Of a stretch of DNA of 5,870 nucleotides, positions 1 through 4,826 are shown one piece after another. The position numbers and the translations under genes are program-made. Position 1 is the stretch's first letter. Each line of letters opens with the position of its first letter. The notes below the pieces were generated by a model that had not been told where the DNA came from, did not search any database, and saw only the letters and a list, made by a program, of their open reading frames with translations. The stretch spans positions 1 through 5,870 of the forward strand of contig WJKO01000855.1 in assembly GCA_014729055.1 (NCBI GenBank), given 5' to 3'. Origin of the DNA: Promethearchaeota archaeon (GTDB lineage: Archaea > Asgardarchaeota > Lokiarchaeia > Sigyniarchaeales > Promethearchaeaceae).

Positions 1-1431
1 GTATTAGATGGGGACAATGTAATAATCAAAAGCGCAGAGACACTTTGGGGCAAGAATACTGAAGAAAGTATGGATTTTCTTAAAGAAAAAGAAGGTAAAA
101 CCATACATTCTTTATTAATTGGTCCCGCAGGAGAGAATCTTGTGAATTATGCAGCCATTATGAATGATGCCTCTAGAGCATTTGGCAGAGGGGGCGTCGG
201 ATCGGTCATGGGCTCAAAGAACTTAAAAGCAATTGTTGTAAAAAATGGAAAAAAGAAAACGGAGATTCACAATTCTGAGCGTTTAAAAAATTTAACCCAA
301 TCTGCAAGAGATAAAATAAAAGTTGTACCAATAACTCGCTCTGCGCTACCTCGATTCGGAACATCTGGATTGGTAAATATTATCAATGAGTTAGGAATGT
401 TCCCGATCAATAATTTTCAAAAGGGTTATGATGAACGAGCAGAAAACCTCAGTGGAGAAAGTATTCGCAATGAATTGTTACAAAAGGATGAAGGATGTTT
501 TGCATGTCCTATACGCTGTGGAAGATTGACAAAAGCAGGTAATATGGAAGGAAAAGGTCCAGAATATGAATCTGTATGGGCACTAGGTGCCAACTTGGGA
601 ATATATGATCTCACGATTGTTGCACAAGCAAACTATCTCTGTAATAAGATGGGATTAGATACAATTTCATGTGGTGGGACAATTGCATGTGCAATGGAAT
701 TACAGCAAAACGGTTTACTGAAAAGTGAAATGTTAAAATTTGGAAACAAAGAAAATTTAAAGGAAATAATAATTAAGATCGCTAAAAGGGAAGATATTGG
801 AGATGAATTAGCTGAAGGAGCTAAACAGTTAGCAGAAAAATACCAGTCACCTGAAACTGCAATTCATGTAAAAGGAATGGAGCTCCCCGCTTATGATCCT
901 CGAGGTGCTATGGGGCATGCTTTGGGTTACGCTACTAGTAATAGAGGGGGAGATCATCTAACCGGTTATCTCGCAGCTATGGAAATCTTTGCAGCACCCA
1001 AAAAGATCAACAGATTCAACGTTGGCGGTAAATCGGATCTGCTTGTTCTTAAACAGAATAGTAAGGTTATCGAAGACAGTATGGGTGTATGTGCATTTGC
1101 CGGCTGGGCTTTAGGATTAGATTTTTATGCAAGATTTCTAACCGCGATCACAAATGTAGATTATTCCGTTGCAAGCCTTATTCAGAGAGGAAATAAAATA
1201 TATAATATGGAACGATTATTCAGCATTAAAGCAGGTATGAAGAAAGAACAAGATACATTACCAAAAAGATTTTTAGATGAACCATTAAAGGAAGGATTTT
1301 CAAAGGATAAGGTGGTTCCAATTGAGCGAATGCTGGAAGAATATTATAATGTAAGAAAATGGGACGAGAATGGTATCCCAAAGTCAAGCTTATTGAAAGA
1401 CTTAGAAATTAATATTGAAAATTACGAATGA
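1..1431 (+). CDS. Aldehyde:ferredoxin oxidoreductase (AOR family), 5'-truncated by the window edge
   Basis: Oxidises aldehydes to carboxylic acids with ferredoxin as acceptor, using a tungsten (or molybdenum) bis-pterin and one [4Fe-4S] cluster; normally cytoplasmic. The frame is open from base 1, so 476 residues are visible against roughly 600-620 in the family; the N-terminal pterin-binding domain is mostly missing. The Met at 70 is internal, because the preceding codons already read as AOR (LWGKNTEE). Seen, in visible-residue numbering: IGPAGENLVNYAAI and GGVGSVMGSKNLKAIV; cluster ligands C166, C169, C173 in CFACPIRC; the fourth ligand C364 in DSMGVC, at the family's usual distance; the pterin-contact motif NKMGLDTIS; GPEYE and RGGDHL, probably carrying the active-site Glu and His; and the typical C-terminus YYNVRKWDENGIP. 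The first DxxGL motif has Asn for Asp, which I recall in other family members. Substrate class cannot be assigned. A class II aldolase follows after 25 bases, suggesting an operon. Confidence 0.95.
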   Translation, partial: VLDGDNVIIKSAETLWGKNTEESMDFLKEKEGKTIHSLLIGPAGENLVNYAAIMNDASRAFGRGGVGSVMGSKNLKAIVVKNGKKKTEIHNSERLKNLTQSARDKIKVVPITRSALPRFGTSGLVNIINELGMFPINNFQKGYDERAENLSGESIRNELLQKDEGCFACPIRCGRLTKAGNMEGKGPEYESVWALGANLGIYDLTIVAQANYLCNKMGLDTISCGGTIACAMELQQNGLLKSEMLKFGNKENLKEIIIKIAKREDIGDELAEGAKQLAEKYQSPETAIHVKGMELPAYDPRGAMGHALGYATSNRGGDHLTGYLAAMEIFAAPKKINRFNVGGKSDLLVLKQNSKVIEDSMGVCAFAGWALGLDFYARFLTAITNVDYSVASLIQRGNKIYNMERLFSIKAGMKKEQDTLPKRFLDEPLKEGFSKDKVVPIERMLEEYYNVRKWDENGIPKSSLLKDLEINIENYE

Positions 1432-1442
1432 AGTAAACAAGC

Positions 1443-1447
1443 AGGAG
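1443..1447 (+). promoter_or_regulatory. Ribosome binding site of the class II aldolase gene
   Basis: AGGAG lies nine bases before the ATG at 1457. It decides the start: a longer reading from a TTG at 1415 would overlap the end of the AOR gene, add 14 residues with no family similarity, and place this site inside the coding region. Confidence 0.8.
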
Positions 1448-1456
1448 AACATTACA

Positions 1457-2071
1457 ATGGTTATTGATGAAAGTATTTATAAGGTTTTCGACAAAGTAGG
1501 AAAACATTTGGTCAGTCAAGGTCTAAATACCAGCCATTCTGGTAATATTTCGATTAGAAGCGGCGGACGGATCATAATTAAGAAGAGATCGGCAATGCTC
1601 GGAAATCTCGAACCTGAAGATATTATTGAGTGTGCACTCGAAGAAGAGGATTCAGGAGCTTTGCTTGCAAGTACAGAATTGGGAGTGCACAGGCAAATAT
1701 ATTTGCAAACCGATGCAATGGCAGTTGTTCATGCACACGCGCCATTTTGCACAATTTTAAGTATGGTTGAGGATGAAATAACATGTATCGATGCAGAGGG
1801 CGTCTTCATGTACAAAAAGATCCCCGTTATTGAATTGGACGTTCCTGCTGGAGCTTCAGAAGCCGCCGAAAAAGTGCCACCCGTCTTGAGAAATTATCCT
1901 TGCGTGGTCGTCAGAAGTCATGGAGTATTTGCTAAGGGAATGACATTAGAGGATGCTCTTCAAAATGTCACTGGTCCAGAGCAGTCAGCCAGAATACGTT
2001 ATTATACGATGTTATTGGGAAAACCATTAAAACGCGATTATTCTAAGGAAAAAGATTTTTCTGATTGGTAG
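1457..2071 (+). CDS. Class II aldolase/adducin family protein, fuculose-1-phosphate aldolase-like
   Basis: Zinc-dependent aldolase of the FucA/AraD/RhaD fold, 204 residues, the usual full length. FucA-type enzymes cleave L-fuculose 1-phosphate to DHAP and lactaldehyde. Visible: SGNIS at 28-32 (N30 probably binds phosphate); STE at 72-74 with E74 as the expected acid/base; zinc ligands H92 and H94 in VVHAHAPF and H155 in RSHGVF. These positions closely match E. coli FucA (E73, H92, H94, H155). The phosphate loop differs: where FucA-like proteins have T-P-S/T-G, this one has K42-K43-R44-S45. That may mark an archaeal subfamily or another substrate; AraD-like epimerases and other sugar-acid aldolases remain possible. 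The C-terminus is complete and charged. It lies 25 bases after AOR, so an operon in which AOR oxidises the released aldehyde is plausible but inferred. The family is sure, the exact reaction is not. Confidence 0.9.
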   Translation: MVIDESIYKVFDKVGKHLVSQGLNTSHSGNISIRSGGRIIIKKRSAMLGNLEPEDIIECALEEEDSGALLASTELGVHRQIYLQTDAMAVVHAHAPFCTILSMVEDEITCIDAEGVFMYKKIPVIELDVPAGASEAAEKVPPVLRNYPCVVVRSHGVFAKGMTLEDALQNVTGPEQSARIRYYTMLLGKPLKRDYSKEKDFSDW

Positions 2072-2080
2072 TTTATTGGT

Positions 2081-2096
2081 GAGAAAAAGAAAAAGA
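2081..2096 (-). terminator. Probable T-rich terminator of the coiled-coil gene
   Basis: Read on the minus strand the purine tract becomes TCTTTTTCTTTTTCTC, two T5 runs about 57-72 bases after the minus-strand stop at 2153. Together with the plus-strand T8 it makes the 81-base intergenic region a two-way terminator. A weak inverted repeat (AGAGAA 2109-2114, TTCTCT 2124-2129) lies just upstream of it on this strand. Confidence 0.5.
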
Positions 2097-2104
2097 TTTT
2101 TTTT
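2081..2104 (+). terminator. T-tract terminator of the AOR-aldolase operon
   Basis: Ten bases after the aldolase stop a purine tract (2081-2096) runs into eight T (2097-2104). A T-rich run without a strong GC hairpin is the common archaeal intrinsic terminator. The placement between two convergent genes supports the call. Confidence 0.6.
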
Positions 2105-2152
2105 GTATAGAGAAGATCTCGTATTCTCTTAATTCTTAAAAGATTCAGTTTT

Positions 2153-2494
2153 CTATGAATCCAAGATGTCACGGAGTTTGGTTGAAACTTTAATAATCTC
2201 GTCTCTGATATTACCTATACCTTTATGTTTCAAGGGCTCAAGGCGCTTGGGTACCATTTTTTCAGGATCAACAGGACGAATTGTTTTTTCCGCTTTTTGT
2301 TTTTTATTTATTTCCTCTAATCTCTTTGAAAAGGTTTGATTTTCTTTCTTGATATCATATTCTAATTTATCCAGTTCATCAAGGATTTGGTACGCTTCAT
2401 CTTTTAGTCTGGCTACTTCATCTAATTTATCTGTGAAATTTCTTACTAAATTCCGCAATTTATCTATCCTTATTTTAAACGTACTTATCTCCAC
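2153..2494 (-). CDS. Small coiled-coil protein, function unknown
   Basis: A 113-residue protein that I do not recognise. Residues about 8-62 show a 3-4 hydrophobic spacing (I10, L13, V17, F20, L24, V27, L30, A34, I37, L41, L44, I48, F55, L59, I62) separated by Lys, Glu and Asp, so a long coiled coil is likely. A basic, Pro-containing linker follows (about 63-95, with VDPEKMVPKRLEPLKHK), then a second short helix (about 96-113). There is no Cys, signal peptide or membrane segment; it is probably a soluble oligomeric or scaffold protein. The GTG start is forced: an in-frame TGA lies two codons upstream and the next Met is far inside. An SD-like GAGTGAT sits five bases before it. Codon sense and heptads favour this strand over the Ser-rich open frame opposite. 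It is divergent from the EFR1 gene across 118 bases and convergent with the aldolase. No role can be assigned. Confidence 0.75.
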   Translation of the reverse strand: MEISTFKIRIDKLRNLVRNFTDKLDEVARLKDEAYQILDELDKLEYDIKKENQTFSKRLEEINKKQKAEKTIRPVDPEKMVPKRLEPLKHKGIGNIRDEIIKVSTKLRDILDS

Positions 2495-2499
2495 TTTTC

Positions 2500-2506
2500 A
2501 TCACTC
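2500..2506 (-). promoter_or_regulatory. SD-like site deciding a GTG start
   Basis: The minus strand reads GAGTGAT, one base short of the archaeal-type GAGGTGAT, with five bases to the GTG at 2494-2492. It supports initiation at this non-ATG codon. Confidence 0.5.
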
Positions 2507-2560
2507 GCCAATTTACCTTTCAGAAAATACGCGCTAATAAAATTAACCAGCATTATGACT

Positions 2561-2572
2561 AAATTTATAAGC
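2561..2572 (+). promoter_or_regulatory. TATA-box promoter, upstream copy (possibly bidirectional)
   Basis: AAATTTATAAGC contains an archaeal-type TATA box (TTTATAA, 2564-2570). With the usual spacing of about 25-27 bases, transcription to the right would begin near 2592-2595, leaving a short leader that contains the GGAGAG site of the EFR1 gene. The minus strand reads TTATAAAT here and could start the coiled-coil gene near 2540, giving a leader of about 46 bases. Prediction by eye only. Confidence 0.5.
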
Positions 2573-2578
2573 AAGAAA

Positions 2579-2593
2579 CGAAACTTTATAAAG
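2579..2593 (+). promoter_or_regulatory. BRE/TATA promoter, downstream copy
   Basis: CGAAA (2579-2583) followed by the perfect palindrome CTTTATAAAG (2584-2593) matches an archaeal BRE plus TATA box better than the upstream copy. The expected start of transcription falls at about 2613-2615, on the ATG of the EFR1 gene, so this copy would make a nearly leaderless mRNA. The palindrome means TBP could also bind for leftward transcription. Confidence 0.5.
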
Positions 2594-2600
2594 TGAATAA

Positions 2601-2606
2601 GGAGAG
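2601..2606 (+). promoter_or_regulatory. Ribosome binding site of the EFR1-type gene
   Basis: GGAGAG lies six bases before the ATG at 2613. The spacing is normal and supports that start, provided the mRNA begins upstream of it. Confidence 0.7.
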
Positions 2607-2612
2607 AATGAG

Positions 2613-3479
2613 ATGCAAATTAAGATTTTTACATTTTCTGGGACGGGAAATACATGGTGGTTGGTTAATGAGTTTAAAAATATTGCCATAAACTATGGAT
2701 ATGATGTTGATGTTAGTTCTATTGAACAATCAAGCGAAATCACAGAAAATAAAATACTAAAAAGTATCAATGACTCTGATATCTTAGGTTTCGCATATCC
2801 TATATATGGGTCTGACTGGCCTCGATTTATGAGGGATTTTATTTTCCGATTTGTTGAGATTTTTGATCAGAATAGAGAATCAATACAAAGAGAGGAACTT
2901 CCCCCAGTTTTAGTTCTTACAACAATGATGATGTTTTCTGGGGATGGCGCGCTAATGCCGAAAAAATACTTCAAGAAAAGAGGATTTCCATTCAAATGGG
3001 GGGTAAATTTCGCATTATCTTCCAATTTAAGTGTACCTATGTTTCGTGCCAATCCTTATGAAGAAGAAAAGCTCAATGAAAATAAGCAAAAAGCGAAAAA
3101 GAAACTAAAAAAACTACTTAATCGAATTAAAGAAAATAAAGACTGGCGGGAACATCAATGGAATCTTATTTTTCGAATAGTTGCATTATTACAGCGAGTT
3201 TCAGAACCTTTATTATTTAGAATTATGCATTTTGGTGTAGATTCTAAGCGTTGTATACAATGCATGCAATGCGTAGATCACTGCCCAACTAAAGCCATAC
3301 ATTTTGACGAAGAAACGGAGACTTTTAAGTTTAGTGACAATTGCACCTTTTGTATGCGTTGTTATAATTTATGCCCCAAGTATGCAATTACGGTTAATGA
3401 AAAAGTATGTTTACCTCCAAAATATGAACGAATAGAACCAATTATGGACGGTTTCAAGTTCTCGGATTTACATGATTGA
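2613..3479 (+). CDS. EFR1-type flavodoxin/ferredoxin fusion protein (two [4Fe-4S])
   Basis: A 288-residue electron-transfer protein, probably cytoplasmic. The N-terminal domain (about 1-150) is flavodoxin-like: strand MQIKIFTFSG followed by SGTGNT (residues 9-14), the FMN-phosphate loop, then ILGFAYPIYGSDWP (57-70) and VLVLTTMMMFSGDG (99-112), which fit later FMN-contact loops. A Lys/Glu-rich helix follows (about 150-180), then an amphipathic stretch (183-207). The C-terminal domain is a bacterial-type 2[4Fe-4S] ferredoxin with two complete CxxCxxCxxxCP motifs: C214, C217, C220, C224 and C244, C247, C250, C254. This order is that of the EFR1 family, widespread in anaerobes. It should move electrons between flavin and iron-sulfur centres; no partner is proven. 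An FAD-dependent oxidoreductase gene starts 21 bases later, likely the same mRNA. The ATG start has a good ribosome site and a promoter upstream. Confidence 0.9.
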   Translation: MQIKIFTFSGTGNTWWLVNEFKNIAINYGYDVDVSSIEQSSEITENKILKSINDSDILGFAYPIYGSDWPRFMRDFIFRFVEIFDQNRESIQREELPPVLVLTTMMMFSGDGALMPKKYFKKRGFPFKWGVNFALSSNLSVPMFRANPYEEEKLNENKQKAKKKLKKLLNRIKENKDWREHQWNLIFRIVALLQRVSEPLLFRIMHFGVDSKRCIQCMQCVDHCPTKAIHFDEETETFKFSDNCTFCMRCYNLCPKYAITVNEKVCLPPKYERIEPIMDGFKFSDLHD

Positions 3480-3487
3480 TTAAAAAA

Positions 3488-3495
3488 GAGTTGAT
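3488..3495 (+). promoter_or_regulatory. SD-like site deciding a TTG start
   Basis: GAGTTGAT, one mismatch from GAGGTGAT, ends five bases before the TTG at 3501. An in-frame TGA at 3492-3494 excludes any earlier start, and the next Met (residue 187) is too far inside, so TTG is the start. Confidence 0.6.
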
Positions 3496-3500
3496 ACAGC

Positions 3501-4808
3501 TTGGCAGATATCTCTTATACAAAAAAAATAAAAATAAAATATAAAGCAGATCTTGCAGTATTTGGTGGCGGCATAGCAGGAATTGGCACGGCATGTGCAG
3601 CTGCAAAAAAGGGATATACAGTTGTATTAGTAGAACGACTCGGTTGGCTCGGAGGTAACGGCACAAGTGGTGGAGTTCGGGGCTTTTGTGGAGAAACGAG
3701 TAAACAAGGCAAGATATTTGATGAAATTATCGAACATCTAGAAAATTTAGAGGCAATTGAACCGCATTTTTACGCGAGAGATGTATTTTTCAAAGGACGA
3801 AAATACGAACACCAATATTTGGTCGTTGTATTAGATAAAATCGTTCAAAAATACAATATAAAACTACTTATTCATACCAGATTTATCGATGTGATAAGAA
3901 AAAACAGAACAATTGAGTATGCGATCATCGCTGAACAAGAGGGAATATGCGGTATTAAAGCTAAATATTACGTTGATTGTACGGGAGAAGCATGTTGTTG
4001 TCAATCTGCTGGCTGTGAAATGGTAAAAGGACGTGAAGAAGACGGGTTACAACTCCCCATGTCCGTGATTGGATTTTATAGGCGGACGCCGTTATTCAAA
4101 AAGCCGAGATCTGTGTCAGATAGTTATTTCAATAGGAATCCAATTCATAATGCTTCCGATAAACCTATGACTAGTTTTAATTCTTGTGGAAAATACTCTA
4201 AAGGAGTGAAGATCAAGATCCCAAAATTTGATTCCACTATCTCAAATGACTTGACTCAAGCCGAGATAGAGGGTCGAAGCGAATTAATGAGAGTTTTACA
4301 TTATTATCAGAAAAAGAAATATAAAAAATGGGAATTAGATCATCTCTCTCCCATTATTGGTATCCGCGAGGGCTCAAGAATCAAAGGGGAATATTATTTA
4401 AAAGTTGATGATTGCAGAAAAGGTCGCTCATTTAAGGATGGAATTGCGGTTGGACACTATCCTTTGGACGCTCATGACCCGACGGATAATAAACGGACTT
4501 ATATCTTGGACAAAAAAGAGCTCAGAGTCCCTCCTTATGATATTCCATTTCGTAGTTTAATTCCAAAAAATATAGACAATTTGCTAGTAGCCGGACGAAA
4601 CCTATCTGCAGATCAGTTAGCATTAAGTTCTGCAAGAGTTATGACCACATGCTGCTCGATGGGTCAAGCTGTTGCATTAGGAATTGATTTATGCCTAAAA
4701 TATGAAATGAATCCTATTGAAATTGCCACTTATAAACCAGAGGAACTTCAAAAATCTGTAAAAGAGTCTGGAATTTGCCTCGATCATGAGTTTTACAAAC
4801 CGCGATAA
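3501..4808 (+). CDS. FAD-dependent oxidoreductase (FAD_oxidored, PF12831-like)
   Basis: A 435-residue flavoprotein of the glutathione-reductase-like Rossmann superfamily. Visible: a basic N-terminal lead (KKIKIKYK), then the dinucleotide motif G22-x-G24-x-x-G27 (FGGGIAGIG) with E45 ending the second strand to hold the ribose; LGWLGGNGTSGG (47-58), the family's flavin loop; VDCTGEA (158-164); IREGSRIKGEYYL (288-300); and the C-terminal FAD signature, RSLIPKNIDNLLVAGRNLSA (351-370) followed by SSARVMTTCCSMGQA (376-390). The family acts on varied, mostly unknown substrates, so none is assigned. Cysteines cluster at C160, C165-C167, C171 and again at C384-C385, denser than I expect in this family. 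It follows the EFR1-type gene by 21 bases with its own SD-like site, so EFR1 is its likely electron partner (inferred). No membrane segment or signal peptide is seen. The TTG start is forced by the upstream in-frame TGA. Confidence 0.92.
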   Translation: MADISYTKKIKIKYKADLAVFGGGIAGIGTACAAAKKGYTVVLVERLGWLGGNGTSGGVRGFCGETSKQGKIFDEIIEHLENLEAIEPHFYARDVFFKGRKYEHQYLVVVLDKIVQKYNIKLLIHTRFIDVIRKNRTIEYAIIAEQEGICGIKAKYYVDCTGEACCCQSAGCEMVKGREEDGLQLPMSVIGFYRRTPLFKKPRSVSDSYFNRNPIHNASDKPMTSFNSCGKYSKGVKIKIPKFDSTISNDLTQAEIEGRSELMRVLHYYQKKKYKKWELDHLSPIIGIREGSRIKGEYYLKVDDCRKGRSFKDGIAVGHYPLDAHDPTDNKRTYILDKKELRVPPYDIPFRSLIPKNIDNLLVAGRNLSADQLALSSARVMTTCCSMGQAVALGIDLCLKYEMNPIEIATYKPEELQKSVKESGICLDHEFYKPR

Positions 4809-4826
4809 CAAAATTATATCGCGTTT
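4797..4826. terminator. Inverted repeat across two convergent stop codons; putative two-way terminator
   Basis: CGCGATA (4801-4807) and TATCGCG (4817-4823) form a 7-bp stem with a 9-base loop. AAA (4797-4799) and TTT (4824-4826) extend it if C4800 is bulged. The left arm contains most of the plus-strand TAA (4806-4808), and the loop contains the minus-strand TAA (4814-4816). Neither strand has a long T run after it, so termination is likely but not certain; mRNA 3'-end protection is an alternative. Confidence 0.55.

Noticed and set aside
70..72. ATG at 70 as the AOR start
   Set aside because: The frame is open to base 1 and the codons before it encode recognisable AOR sequence; the family is much longer at the N-terminus.
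183..207. Hydrophobic stretch in the EFR1-type protein (residues 183-207, bases about 3159-3233) as a membrane helix
   Set aside because: It is interrupted by Arg, Gln, Ser and Glu residues, so an amphipathic helix linking the two domains is more likely.
426..614. Minus-strand open frame inside the AOR gene
   Set aside because: Shadow of a confidently identified gene, with no similarity or start signal.
1415..1456. Longer aldolase reading from a TTG overlapping the AOR end
   Set aside because: AGGAG at 1443-1447 correctly precedes the ATG at 1457, and the extra 14 residues lack family similarity.
2109..2129. Inverted repeat AGAGAA/TTCTCT as a terminator hairpin or operator
   Set aside because: It is only six weak pairs with a nine-base loop, easily arising by chance in this AT-rich region; the T tracts explain termination better.
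2349..2537. Plus-strand open frame of 62 residues opposite the coiled-coil gene
   Set aside because: It is Ser/Leu-rich antisense of Glu/Lys/Leu codons, has no ribosome site, and the heptad pattern is on the minus strand.
2867..3052. Minus-strand open frame inside the EFR1-type gene
   Set aside because: Shadow of the flavodoxin-like domain coding sequence, with no start signal.
3521..3528. A8 run near the start of the FAD oxidoreductase as a possible frameshift or slippage site
   Set aside because: The frame from the TTG with its SD-like site continues intact into the FAD motif, so no shift is needed.
3454..3712. Two overlapping minus-strand open frames at the start of the FAD oxidoreductase
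   Set aside because: Both are antisense of the dinucleotide-binding region; composition is low-complexity and no signals precede them.
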